IMG/VR virus record: IMGVR_UViG_3300032093_011758
Coordinates: 1-64,000 of that record
From: a virus
DNA: 64,000 bases
Strand: one strand, 5' to 3'
Position numbers and translations under genes: made by a program
Notes under the pieces: generated by a model
What the model was told of the DNA's origin: nothing
What the model saw: the letters and a program-made list of their open reading frames with translations, nothing else
Databases searched by the model: none
In this document: positions 1 through 6,520 of the stretch, in pieces
Layout of the letters: each line of letters begins with the position of its first letter
How positions within the stretch are numbered: the stretch's first letter is position 1

Positions 1-37
1 GGACCATCAGATGGGGATTCGAATTCCTCCAAGACCT
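1..37 (+). tRNA. tRNA, 3' portion only (identity unknown)
   Basis: A T-arm is visible at 13-29: stem GGGGA, loop TTCGAAT, stem TCCTC with one G-T pair. It is followed by a seven-base acceptor strand CAAGACC and a T discriminator at 37. The 5' half lies outside the window, so the anticodon cannot be read. No CCA is encoded. It heads a run of four complete tRNA genes. Confidence 0.7.
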
Positions 38-45
38 CATAATTA

Positions 46-130
46 GGAAGGGTGTCAGAGTTGGTTTATTGAACCGGTCTTGAAAACCGGAGAACCTTTG
101 GTTCCGTGGGTTCGAATCCCACCTCTTCCT
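46..130 (+). tRNA. tRNA-Ser(UGA)
   Basis: The acceptor strand GGAAGGG (46-52) pairs with CTCTTCC (123-129) through one G-T pair. The anticodon stem is CCGGT/ACCGG (74-78, 86-90) around loop CTTGAAA, giving anticodon TGA. A long variable arm (about 91-105) is the class II feature of serine tRNAs. The T-arm is GTGGG-TTCGAAT-CCCAC. CCA is not encoded. It would read UCA codons, which suit the AT-rich genes here. Confidence 0.92.
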
Positions 131-132
131 CT

Positions 133-209
133 GTGGCCTGAGATGGGTTGGTTACATCGTCAGATTGTGGCTCTGAAGAACACGGGTTCGACTCCCGTAG
201 GTCACACCA
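133..209 (+). tRNA. tRNA-His(GUG)
   Basis: The acceptor GTGGCCT (133-139) pairs with AGGTCAC (199-205); the discriminator is A206 and CCA is encoded at 207-209. The anticodon stem TCAGA/TCTGA encloses loop TTGTGGC, giving GTG. The D-stem is GATG/CATC and the T-arm ACGGG-TTCGACT-CCCGT. The usual histidine identity pair, G at -1 with C73, is not present: the flanking base is T132 and base 73 is A. The anticodon call is firm, while charging by a standard HisRS is uncertain. Confidence 0.88.
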
Positions 210-213
210 AAAA

Positions 214-284
214 TGCCGTGGGTTAGAGGAAAACAACCGTCTCTCATAAGGACGGAGAATGGAGTTCGAACCTCCAACACGGTA
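214..284 (+). tRNA. tRNA with CAU anticodon (Met or Ile2)
   Basis: The anticodon loop CTCATAA sits on stem CGTCT/GGACG (238-242, 250-254), giving anticodon CAT. The T-arm TGGAG-TTCGAAC-CTCCA is at 260-276. The acceptor can be paired as TGCCGTG/CACGGTA, or shifted by one base with a G-A mismatch at its foot; the D-arm is poorly formed. CCA is not encoded. A CAU anticodon could belong to elongator Met, initiator Met or lysidine-modified Ile2. The sequence alone does not settle which. Confidence 0.75.
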
Positions 285-288
285 CAAT

Positions 289-361
289 GGCCGATTAGTT
301 AAGTTGGTTATAACACTTGATTTGTAATCATGAGTCCCCGGTTCAAATCCGGGATTGGCCT
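289..361 (+). tRNA. tRNA-Thr(UGU)
   Basis: The acceptor GGCCGAT (289-295) pairs with ATTGGCC (354-360), with T361 as discriminator. The anticodon loop TTTGTAA gives TGT; its stem CTTGA/TCATG has one T-T mismatch. The T-arm is CCCGG-TTCAAAT-CCGGG. It reads ACA, a frequent codon in these AT-rich genes and in the Thr-rich tail proteins at the right end. Confidence 0.9.
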
Positions 362-370
362 CAAAATTTT

Positions 371-402
371 TTTGGTGGTATTTGAAAAAAGTGGTATTTT
401 TG
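371..402 (+). promoter_or_regulatory. Host-type (TTTG / TAnnTTTG) promoter
   Basis: TTTG at 371-374 and TATTTTTG at 395-402 are separated by 20 bases, matching the Bacteroidetes primary-sigma promoter. Only four bases separate the -7 box from the ATG at 407, so the transcript would be leaderless or nearly so. Confidence 0.55.
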
Positions 403-406
403 TTCT

Positions 407-868
407 ATGAAACAGGATATCAAATACGCCAAACCATCAGAAGTGATTAAGGGTTACACCGAATCCCTGATTGCGAAAAACGAATCTAATGACTGTGTTG
501 TCAGAGCCTTTGCATCATCTTGTGATGTAGATTATGATCGGGCACATTACTTTGTAAAAGAAAAATTTAAGAGACAGAATAGAAAAGGGACACCCAATTT
601 TTATTCAACAATGAGAGCTTTAATAAATCTTTACAACGCCCGTTTGAATGGTAAAAGATTTGAAGAAAAGGATTTGACTGATCTTAAGGTTGAAAATAAA
701 ACCAAATCGGCGACTGTTGGTCAGTTTTTGAAAAAATATAAAACCGGAACATTTCTTGTTGTTGTTAGAGGACATGCTTTCACTATCAAAGAAGGTGTTG
801 TGATTGGAAATGAAGGAGACGCAAAACAACTCAGAAGACCATTTACCAAAGTGTATGAAGTTGTATAA
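407..868 (+). CDS. Papain-like cysteine peptidase-fold protein (putative)
   Basis: A 153-residue protein with an NDC motif at residues 28-30 in front of a helix (VVRAF), and a GHAF motif at 122-125 followed by a strand and G-N-E-G-D. A Cys near the N-terminus with a His and an Asn/Asp near the C-terminus is the order of papain-fold enzymes, and NDCxxRA proteins are common unannotated genes in large phages. Catalysis is inferred; neither substrate nor processing site is known. It is the first gene after the tRNAs and has its own host-type promoter, which suggests early expression. There is no signal peptide, so it should act in the cytoplasm. Confidence 0.5.
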   Translation: MKQDIKYAKPSEVIKGYTESLIAKNESNDCVVRAFASSCDVDYDRAHYFVKEKFKRQNRKGTPNFYSTMRALINLYNARLNGKRFEEKDLTDLKVENKTKSATVGQFLKKYKTGTFLVVVRGHAFTIKEGVVIGNEGDAKQLRRPFTKVYEVV

Positions 869-885
869 TTGTAAAAAACATTATT

Positions 886-1308
886 ATGGGATATAAATTA
901 TTTTTAGACGATATTCGGACCCCAAAAATGGCGTCCCGGGTGAATTATGTTGAACAATTCAAAGACATTTATGATCAACCTGATTGGGTTGTTGTTAGAT
1001 CTCATGATGAGTTCGTCAAACATATCACAGAAAATGGACTACCCGGTTTGATTTCTTTTGATCACGATTTGGGTATTGAACATATCAAATATTATTTTGA
1101 TAATGGTGGTCACGATAATCCCCCCGATCCGGATAAAGGAAGATTTGAAGAAAAAACCGGTAAGGACTGTGCAAAATGGTTGGTTGATTATTGTATTGAC
1201 AATAAATTGGAACTACCAAAATATTATGTTCACTCCGCAAACCCAATTGGAAGAGAAAATATTATTAATTACCTAGAAAACTTTAAGAAAAGTTATGATA
1301 AAAATTGA
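886..1308 (+). CDS. Cyclic-phosphate processing receiver-domain (cREC) protein
   Basis: A 140-residue protein with a receiver-like fold: LFLDDIRTP (5-13) carries the double Asp, SFDHDLG (57-63) the second acidic motif, then TGKDCAKWL (about 93-101) and YVHSANPIG (about 116-124). This set marks the cREC family, receiver domains proposed to process 2',3'-cyclic phosphate RNA ends rather than carry a phospho-signal. No output domain is present. It overlaps the downstream metallophosphoesterase by 14 bases and lies 1.1 kb upstream of an RNA ligase, which fits an RNA end-healing job. Family call good; exact reaction inferred. Confidence 0.75.
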   Translation: MGYKLFLDDIRTPKMASRVNYVEQFKDIYDQPDWVVVRSHDEFVKHITENGLPGLISFDHDLGIEHIKYYFDNGGHDNPPDPDKGRFEEKTGKDCAKWLVDYCIDNKLELPKYYVHSANPIGRENIINYLENFKKSYDKN

Positions 1309-1942
1309 TAAAGATATAAACGTTTGGATCACATCTGATACTCACTACAATCACAAAAATATCTGTCGTTCAACAACTAATTGGAGAACTACAGATGGAG
1401 AGATTCCGGTGAGTCAGACCAGAGATTTCCGTGATTTGAATCATATGAATTCTACTATTATCAATAACATCAATGAATTCGTAGGTCAGGATGATGTGTT
1501 GATTCACTTGGGTGATTGGTCATTTGGAGGATTTGAATATATTCGTGAGTTTTGGGACAGATTGGTGTGTAAAAACATTCACCTTATCTTGGGTAATCAC
1601 GACCACCACATTGAAAGAAATAGGGATGGTGTTCAGGGTTTATTCAAAAGTGTGTCTGTGTATAATACACTACAATATGACGGTTATTACTTCCAACTTA
1701 TGCACTACCCCATTTCTAGCTGGGATGGATTAAATAAGGGTTATATGCACTTACACGGACACTGTCACCTCCCAACTCATATGAGGTTCGGAAATGGTCG
1801 TAGAATGGACGTGGGAATGGATGGTAGCCCGGAATTCAGACCATATAATATCAAAGAGTGTATCAAATTACTCAAAGACCGGGAAAATCTGTCAGAAATG
1901 CCCAAGGATCACCATGTGGAAAGATTAATTGGTAGTTTATAA
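1295..1942 (+). CDS. Calcineurin-like metallophosphoesterase
   Basis: A 215-residue protein with all metal-binding blocks of the superfamily in order: SDTHYNH (14-20), GDxS near 73, GNHDHH near 100, MHYP near 136 and HGHCH near 155. The length matches stand-alone phage phosphoesterases. Its ATG lies inside the end of the cREC gene, implying coupled translation. Substrate is not visible; the neighbouring cREC and RNA ligase make an RNA 2',3'-cyclic phosphate or 3' phosphate plausible, but nucleotide or protein phosphatase activity is also possible. Confidence 0.85.
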   Translation: MIKIDKDINVWITSDTHYNHKNICRSTTNWRTTDGEIPVSQTRDFRDLNHMNSTIINNINEFVGQDDVLIHLGDWSFGGFEYIREFWDRLVCKNIHLILGNHDHHIERNRDGVQGLFKSVSVYNTLQYDGYYFQLMHYPISSWDGLNKGYMHLHGHCHLPTHMRFGNGRRMDVGMDGSPEFRPYNIKECIKLLKDRENLSEMPKDHHVERLIGSL

Positions 1943-1951
1943 TTTATTCCG

Positions 1952-1959
1952 TATCTTCG
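1952..1959 (+). promoter_or_regulatory. Possible host-type -7 box (TATCTTCG)
   Basis: TATCTTCG differs at one base from TAnnTTTG and lies 29 bases before the ATG at 1989, in the only sizeable gap of this early block. No clear -33 element was seen. Confidence 0.35.
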
Positions 1960-1988
1960 TGTTTTATTAACAATTAAAACTTAAAATT

Positions 1989-2264
1989 ATGGCACTTGTA
2001 TATGTGGCGATGTTGAAAGATTATGACGGATCAACAGATATTTTGACCGTTCAATCAGAGAGAAAAGATCTTGAAACTTATGTGAAAGATTATTTTGGAA
2101 TTTCTGAAACAAAAGATTATACCAACCCCGGTGAACTTTTGGGGTATAATAAAATTGAATATTCTGAATTTGAGGGTGATTTGGAAGGCGTATATAAATT
2201 CAAACAAGATGATCAAATTTCGGAAGTATTAGTATATTGTAAATCATTAAATGAAGCACCATGA
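1989..2264 (+). CDS. Hypothetical protein (91 aa)
   Basis: A small acidic protein that I do not recognise, beginning MALVYVAMLKDYD and rich in Asp, Glu, Tyr and Lys. It has no membrane segment and no cysteine cluster apart from one Cys near the end. Its stop overlaps the ATG of the next gene by four bases (ATGA), so the two are probably translated together. It sits between the metallophosphoesterase and the RNA ligase and may belong to the same early operon. A function in RNA repair is only a guess from position. Confidence 0.7.
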   Translation: MALVYVAMLKDYDGSTDILTVQSERKDLETYVKDYFGISETKDYTNPGELLGYNKIEYSEFEGDLEGVYKFKQDDQISEVLVYCKSLNEAP

Positions 2265-2455
2265 GTAATTTTAACATCTCCCCCGATGAGAAAGTTTGTT
2301 ATAACTGCAAACACATCGCTTGGTTAATCGGTGTTGGACAAGGATTAAGATGTTCCAACCCCAAAAAAGGTAAGGTCCCGGAAGTTATCCCGAGTAGAAC
2401 ACACACTTGTGAATTTTTTGATCGTAAGGAAAAATTAAATGAACCAAATTCTTGA
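2261..2455 (+). CDS. Small Cys-rich, possibly zinc-binding protein
   Basis: A 64-residue protein with a CYNC pair at residues 13-16, a single Cys near 32 and another near 50. The spacing C-x2-C-x15-C-x17-C could bind one metal ion as a small zinc ribbon, but no family was recognised. Its ATG overlaps the previous stop, and its own 3' end overlaps the RNA ligase start by 17 bases, so the three genes form a tight coupled run. Confidence 0.65.
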   Translation: MSNFNISPDEKVCYNCKHIAWLIGVGQGLRCSNPKKGKVPEVIPSRTHTCEFFDRKEKLNEPNS

Positions 2456-3503
2456 AAAATATTATTCTGAAGGTCTTTTGCAAAAGCAACATCACCCAAC
2501 CCTTCCATTGACAATTTGGAATTATTCTCCAAAAGTTCAATATGAAAAGTTGTGGGATGAGGTGACCTTGCAAGCTCGTGGTCTTGTCACAGATGATGAG
2601 GGTAACGTGGTTGCCAGACCTTTCAGAAAATTTTTCAACTATGAGGAAATTGAACCCGAACAAATTCCCAATGAAAGATTTGACGTATTCGAAAAGTTGG
2701 ATGGATCATTGGGGATTTTATTTAACTACAAAGGAGAATGGGTTTTGGCAACTCGTGGATCATTTACATCCGATCAAGCAAAAAAAGGGTGGGAAATTCT
2801 TCAGAAGTATGACTACAAAAGATTAATTGAGGATAAAACTTATCTTTTTGAAATAATCTACAAAGAGAATAGAATCGTTGTTGATTATGATTATGAAGAC
2901 CTGATAATGCTTGGAGTGATTGACAATGCGGATGGATATGAATACAGAATATTTGATGAAAAGATTCACTTGGAAGGCATCCGGTTCGTGAATATGTATA
3001 GAAACCTTGGATTCAAGTTTGTCAAAAAATATGATGGAATACAAGATTATACAACCCTTAAAAATATCATTAAAGATAATGAAGAGGGGTTTGTTATAAG
3101 ATTTGAATCCGGATTAAGAATGAAGATCAAGGGGAGTGAATATGTTCGTTTACACAGGATCTTAACCAATATCTCTAACCGAGACATTTGGGAATATCTG
3201 AAAGATGGAAAACCAATGGATGAGATACTTGAAAAAGTTCCGGATGAATTTTACGATTGGGTTAAACAAACAAAAAATAATTTGGAGAAGGAATTCAATA
3301 AATTAAATGATGAATATAAGTGGATTTATAAAATAATATTGAGAGTTCCGAATTGTTGTGATAGAAAACTTTTTGCTTATCATGCAACCAAATACAAACA
3401 TTCGTCTATACTTTTTGCAATGTTTGATCGTAAAAACTACAAACCAATAATTTGGAAATTAATTTACCCCGAATATTCCAAACCGTTCAGAAAAATAGAT
3501 TAA
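2439..3503 (+). CDS. T4 Rnl1-type RNA ligase
   Basis: A 354-residue nucleotidyltransferase with the ligase motif I KLDGS at residues 86-90, where Lys86 would take AMP. It is preceded by ARGLV and RPFRKFFNYEE, the conserved stretch of T4 RNA ligase 1. Motif IV (EEGFVIRFE) is near residue 215 and motif V (MKIKGSEYV) near 228, followed by an alpha-helical C-terminal domain. Length is close to the 374 residues of T4 Rnl1. The enzyme would reseal broken tRNA, as T4 Rnl1 does after PrrC cleavage. No polynucleotide kinase is visible here; the cREC and phosphoesterase upstream may heal ends instead. Confidence 0.88.
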   Translation: MNQILEKYYSEGLLQKQHHPTLPLTIWNYSPKVQYEKLWDEVTLQARGLVTDDEGNVVARPFRKFFNYEEIEPEQIPNERFDVFEKLDGSLGILFNYKGEWVLATRGSFTSDQAKKGWEILQKYDYKRLIEDKTYLFEIIYKENRIVVDYDYEDLIMLGVIDNADGYEYRIFDEKIHLEGIRFVNMYRNLGFKFVKKYDGIQDYTTLKNIIKDNEEGFVIRFESGLRMKIKGSEYVRLHRILTNISNRDIWEYLKDGKPMDEILEKVPDEFYDWVKQTKNNLEKEFNKLNDEYKWIYKIILRVPNCCDRKLFAYHATKYKHSSILFAMFDRKNYKPIIWKLIYPEYSKPFRKID

Positions 3504-3556
3504 CTTGTTGAACAAAAAAAAGTAAATAGTTTTACAAATTTTTTAGATAATCGCTG

Positions 3557-3563
3557 TATTTAT
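3557..3563 (+). promoter_or_regulatory. TATTTAT phage promoter element
   Basis: TATTTAT on the coding strand, 17 bases before the ATG at 3581. It is the first plus-strand copy of the recurring element described in the findings. Confidence 0.5.
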
Positions 3564-3580
3564 AGGTTAAAAAAAGTCCT

Positions 3581-4171
3581 ATGATTACAGCGATTATTGT
3601 TGCATTTATTACCGGTGTTTTGGGTCCCGTGAGTGTTCTATTAATAAGAGCGCATATAGCTAAAAAGAGAAAAAAACCAGATCCTATTAAAGAGGCTCTC
3701 CAAGTTGGTGAACTGGTAAATCATAAATTAGAGGTAATACAACAATATTCTAAAGCAGATAGAGTTTGGATTACACAATTTCATAATGGTGGGAATTTTT
3801 ATCCAACAGGAAAATCAATGACAAAATTCAGTATTATCTACGAAATTGTTGGTCCTTCCGCACAATCAGTTCAAACTAATTTTCAAAATATTCCGGTTAA
3901 TTTGTTTTCCAAGTCAATAAATTATTTATTTGAAAACCATTTCATTGCGATTCCTGATTATAAAGATGAAACAGTTGCAACTCACGGATTGAAATATATT
4001 GCCGAAGATGTTGGTTGTAAATCAGGATATCTTTTCGCGATAAAAACTATTGATGAAAAATTTGTAGGTGTTTTGGGATTAGATTTCACAAAAAGGAAAA
4101 CAAACTTACCGGGAGATATTATTCAAGAATTACTAGTTGACGCGAGTTCTTTGGGTGGGGTTTTGAATTAA
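3581..4171 (+). CDS. Membrane-anchored GAF-like protein (putative)
   Basis: A 196-residue protein whose first 24 residues form one hydrophobic helix followed by a basic run (HIAKKRKKP), so the remainder should face the cytoplasm. The soluble part contains VWITQFHNGG near residue 62, TKFSIIYE near 80 and a closing GVLGLDF strand, which look like the strands of a GAF or PAS-type sensor fold. Catalytic residues are not evident. It ends four bases into the convergent gene at 4168. The GAF assignment is by pattern only. Confidence 0.5.
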   Translation: MITAIIVAFITGVLGPVSVLLIRAHIAKKRKKPDPIKEALQVGELVNHKLEVIQQYSKADRVWITQFHNGGNFYPTGKSMTKFSIIYEIVGPSAQSVQTNFQNIPVNLFSKSINYLFENHFIAIPDYKDETVATHGLKYIAEDVGCKSGYLFAIKTIDEKFVGVLGLDFTKRKTNLPGDIIQELLVDASSLGGVLN

Positions 4172-5022
4172 CCTTTGAACTTTTCATCAGGTGTGGGATC
4201 TTTAACCCAAATGTCATTACCATATGTAAAAACTTCAGGATTTTCTTCTATTCCACCAATATAAGTTCCATTTTCATATATGTCTCCTATTTCAAACGTT
4301 TCACTATCTTCGTGATTAAAGTCACTAATTCTTACCCTCATTGAGATATAAGGATCTAATTTATAGTTTATCCCAATATTTTTTTCTGAATCAGAAAGTT
4401 GTCGTAATTTTTCTCTAAATTTTGGATTCCAACTTAAGTAAGTCGTAACTCTGAAAGGAGTATGGGGATCATAATCTGTATGTCCCCTCCCATCACATTC
4501 ATAACAATCGAAATTACCTGATCCACCACAATTACTACATTCAATTCTTCCATCCCCATCACATTCTCCACAGTCTACCTGTCCGTTTCCTTGACAATCT
4601 TCACAAGGATTACCATCACCATCTTCACCATCACCATCACAGGTTGAGCAAGTTTCACTACCACTAGCATCACATTCATGGCAATCATTAAACCCTTCAC
4701 CGTAACATGTGTCACACGATACAGTACCATCACCATCACAAAAAGAACAATCAACTTCTTCGGTATTTTCATAAAATTGAACTATGGAATAACTAAATAA
4801 AAATTGATCCATTATATGTTCCATACCTTCTTTATATTTTCCTTTTTTCATTAAAGTCGTTAAAAAACAAAGAATGGCCAAATCCCGGGGAGATAATAAA
4901 TCAAGCATAAACTGTAATATTTGATTGGTTTTTATTACCTGAAGAACACCTTCAGGAACTACGTCATTACCACTAATATATTTTAACGGTAATGTTGCTA
5001 ATTTGGCAATATTTTTTTTCAT
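4168..5022 (-). CDS. Protein with eight CxxC pairs, DnaJ-type zinc-finger array
   Basis: A 284-residue protein with a central block (about residues 95-190) holding eight CxxC pairs: CSFC, CDTC, CHEC, CSTC, CEDC, CGEC, CSNC and CYEC. Most are followed by G-x-G, as in the zinc-binding cysteine-rich region of DnaJ, which has four. There is no J domain and no signal peptide. The flanking parts are unassigned; the C-terminal 90 residues look like a small beta domain. It may bind unfolded proteins or act as a redox or zinc scaffold. The TATTTAT element 19 bases upstream suggests the phage's own sigma factor drives it. Confidence 0.75.
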   Translation of the reverse strand: MKKNIAKLATLPLKYISGNDVVPEGVLQVIKTNQILQFMLDLLSPRDLAILCFLTTLMKKGKYKEGMEHIMDQFLFSYSIVQFYENTEEVDCSFCDGDGTVSCDTCYGEGFNDCHECDASGSETCSTCDGDGEDGDGNPCEDCQGNGQVDCGECDGDGRIECSNCGGSGNFDCYECDGRGHTDYDPHTPFRVTTYLSWNPKFREKLRQLSDSEKNIGINYKLDPYISMRVRISDFNHEDSETFEIGDIYENGTYIGGIEENPEVFTYGNDIWVKDPTPDEKFKG

Positions 5023-5041
5023 TATTACTTTTTTCTAATTT

Positions 5042-5048
5042 ATAAATA
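5042..5048 (-). promoter_or_regulatory. TATTTAT phage promoter element (minus strand)
   Basis: ATAAATA on the plus strand, read as TATTTAT toward the gene at 4168-5022 and 19 bases from its ATG. It overlaps the divergent copy at 5047-5053. Confidence 0.5.
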
Positions 5049-5053
5049 TTTAT
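5047..5053 (+). promoter_or_regulatory. TATTTAT phage promoter element
   Basis: TATTTAT 35 bases before the ATG at 5089. Together with the overlapping minus-strand copy it makes a back-to-back promoter pair between divergent genes. Confidence 0.5.
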
Positions 5054-5088
5054 GAAATAAAGTTAATTGCTTTTTTTATATTCAGAAA

Positions 5089-5814
5089 ATGAAAAGAAAA
5101 TTATCAGAGGAAATTTTAAGATTCAAGCAAATCACAAATATCAATGAAGGTGAAGATATTAGAGGTGTTGACGAATTAGTATTTAATCCGGTAACAGGGC
5201 CAGGAGGTAAAATAGGTTTCGGTTATGATCAGGGTAAAAAAAGAAAGGGAATAACATGGAAAAAACATCACGACCATTTACATGTTTCATTTGATGATAA
5301 GCAAGTCGCTATTGAAATTATGGAGAAGGCTCTATCATTAGGACTTTATGTTGCCGAAAACCCTTATTTAGGAAATAAAGACAAAACCGGTAAAGTTGAT
5401 TGGGTTCATGCTGATGATAGTCATCATTATAAAAATTTTGATAACATTCAATTCAAACGTAGTGGTGATTACGGAGGACAAAAAGTTATAGGTAAAGCCG
5501 CAGACATAAGTGGTAACATGAAAAAAATGGAAGAACTAATTAAATGGATTATTGACACATATTCAACCAGTAGTTCAACCGCAGATCCAATATCCACTAA
5601 TACATCATCTTCAACAAGTAATACTACTTCTTCAACCTCAAGTTCTTCAACATCTAATTCCTCTAGTAGTAATTCTTCAAATACTGAAGAAGATAAATTG
5701 TTAGAAAAAATATTGAATACCGAATATTTGGGTAAAGACGTAAAATTTTGGTTGGATATAAATTCAAGTAAATTCAATTTTTTGGATTGGTTGGGTATAA
5801 TACTAAATTTATAA
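5089..5814 (+). CDS. Putative M15-like peptidase with Ser/Thr-rich linker
   Basis: A 241-residue protein. HDHLHV at residues 61-66 resembles the HxHV zinc motif of M15-type D-Ala-D-Ala peptidases, and SHHYKNF (111-117) with GKAADIS (135-141) resembles their H-x(n)-G-x-A-x-D motif. The usual order is reversed. Residues about 160-205 are an almost pure Ser/Thr/Asn linker, leading to a short hydrophobic C-terminal segment. The N-terminus (KLSEEILRFKQI) resembles leader segments of other virion-associated proteins in such phages. It might be a peptidoglycan-cutting virion protein; catalysis is inferred. A terminator follows directly. Confidence 0.5.
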   Translation: MKRKLSEEILRFKQITNINEGEDIRGVDELVFNPVTGPGGKIGFGYDQGKKRKGITWKKHHDHLHVSFDDKQVAIEIMEKALSLGLYVAENPYLGNKDKTGKVDWVHADDSHHYKNFDNIQFKRSGDYGGQKVIGKAADISGNMKKMEELIKWIIDTYSTSSSTADPISTNTSSSTSNTTSSTSSSSTSNSSSSNSSNTEEDKLLEKILNTEYLGKDVKFWLDINSSKFNFLDWLGIILNL

Positions 5815-5824
5815 AAATAAAAAA

Positions 5825-5850
5825 CCCCTCATTTAGAGGGGATTTTTTTT
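5825..5850. terminator. Rho-independent terminator, probably bidirectional
   Basis: Stem CCCCTC/GAGGGG with loop ATTTA, then eight T residues on the plus strand and an A-rich stretch on the other side. It lies between the convergent genes ending at 5814 and 5869. Confidence 0.85.
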
Positions 5851-5868
5851 GGTGTGTGTCTAACAAAA

Positions 5869-6018
5869 TTACTTTGTAGAATCTACTTTCACACTGTCAA
5901 CAACTTGAGTGCTGTCAACTGCAGTTGAATCAACTGTTGTTTCAGTAGTAGTTTCACCTTTAGGTTCACAAGAAACCAAGAAAGAAATTACACTTAACGC
6001 TAAGATTACTTTTTTCAT
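5869..6018 (-). CDS. Small lipoprotein with repeated DST motifs
   Basis: A 49-residue protein starting MKKVILALSVISFLVSC: a lipoprotein signal with Cys17 as the lipidation site. The mature 33 residues are almost only Thr, Val, Asp, Ser and Glu and contain DST three times and DSV once. D-(S/T)-(A/I/L/V/M/T) is the Bacteroidetes O-glycosylation sequon, so the tail could be heavily glycosylated on the cell surface. An upstream in-frame ATG at 6084 would spoil the signal peptide and extend past the promoter, so the 6018 start is preferred. Role unknown; superinfection exclusion or envelope change is possible. Confidence 0.75.
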   Translation of the reverse strand: MKKVILALSVISFLVSCEPKGETTTETTVDSTAVDSTQVVDSVKVDSTK

Positions 6019-6052
6019 GTCTGTTTTTTTAATTTTTATTTTATTTCTGTTT

Positions 6053-6059
6053 ATAAATA
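6053..6059 (-). promoter_or_regulatory. TATTTAT phage promoter element (minus strand)
   Basis: Reads TATTTAT toward the lipoprotein gene, 34 bases before its ATG at 6018. Confidence 0.45.
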
Positions 6060-6085
6060 TATCATAACTCTTCAAAAGAGTCAAG

Positions 6086-6488
6086 TGGTGGAGGTGAGGG
6101 GAGTCGAACCCCTGTCTTGTTCGCCATATTTCAAATGGACTACACGTTTAGTCAATTGGTTCTCAACTGACAAATAGGAAGTTACAGATTGAGATAATTA
6201 CTTCCAAAAATCCCCGAACCGGATTTTCAAGAGCCGTCCGATGTGCTCCAACACTCTTATGGTGGTGTTACACCTTGATCACTTCTGTTCCTAGGTTATA
6301 TGTGAACCGACCCGAAAGCAGTAACTCAATTAAGCGATAACTGCAGACTCTTCTCTGATAAGACCAGCGAGAGCCATTTTGTCTAATACGTTGCCGTTTA
6401 GAATTTACCACCGATTATTAAAGTCGTAGATGATATGCGACTACGTGCCCATTTGCCATACAAACGCCAATCAATGCCGGACACCCCC
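6086..6488 (-). ncRNA. ssrA: Transfer-messenger RNA (tmRNA) with a 21-codon tag
   Basis: The RNA starts GGGGGTG (6488-6482), which pairs with CACCTCC, followed by discriminator A and an encoded CCA (6088-6086). The T-arm is GACAGGGGTTCGACTCCCCT-like, as in all tmRNAs. The tag reading frame runs from GGC at 6395-6393 to a TAA at 6332-6330 and encodes 21 residues starting GNVLD and ending ESAVIA. The resume Gly codon in the context TAAACGGC matches Bacteroidetes tmRNAs. The tag is about twice the usual 8-10 residues and ends in VIA rather than LAA. The RNA would rescue stalled ribosomes and label nascent proteins. A TATCTTTG box (6516-6509) lies 20 bases upstream. Confidence 0.93.
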
Positions 6489-6508
6489 AATAATTTCAAA
6501 GAACATTA

Positions 6509-6516
6509 CAAAGATA
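6509..6516 (-). promoter_or_regulatory. Possible host-type -7 box for the tmRNA
   Basis: The minus strand reads TATCTTTG (TAnnTTTG) 20 bases before the tmRNA 5' end, so a primary transcript would begin a little upstream and be trimmed, as is usual for tmRNA. It partly overlaps the divergent TATTTAT region. Confidence 0.4.
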
Positions 6517-6520
6517 TAAA

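Noticed and set aside
66-287. A 73-codon minus-strand frame over the tRNA cluster
   Set aside because: It lies wholly on three folded tRNA genes and its protein matches the well-known spurious products of antisense tRNA.
5041-5053. T4-type late promoter TATAAATA on the coding strand
   Set aside because: Both orientations occur here, but at single-orientation sites the coding strand reads TATTTAT, so T4's consensus is not the one used.
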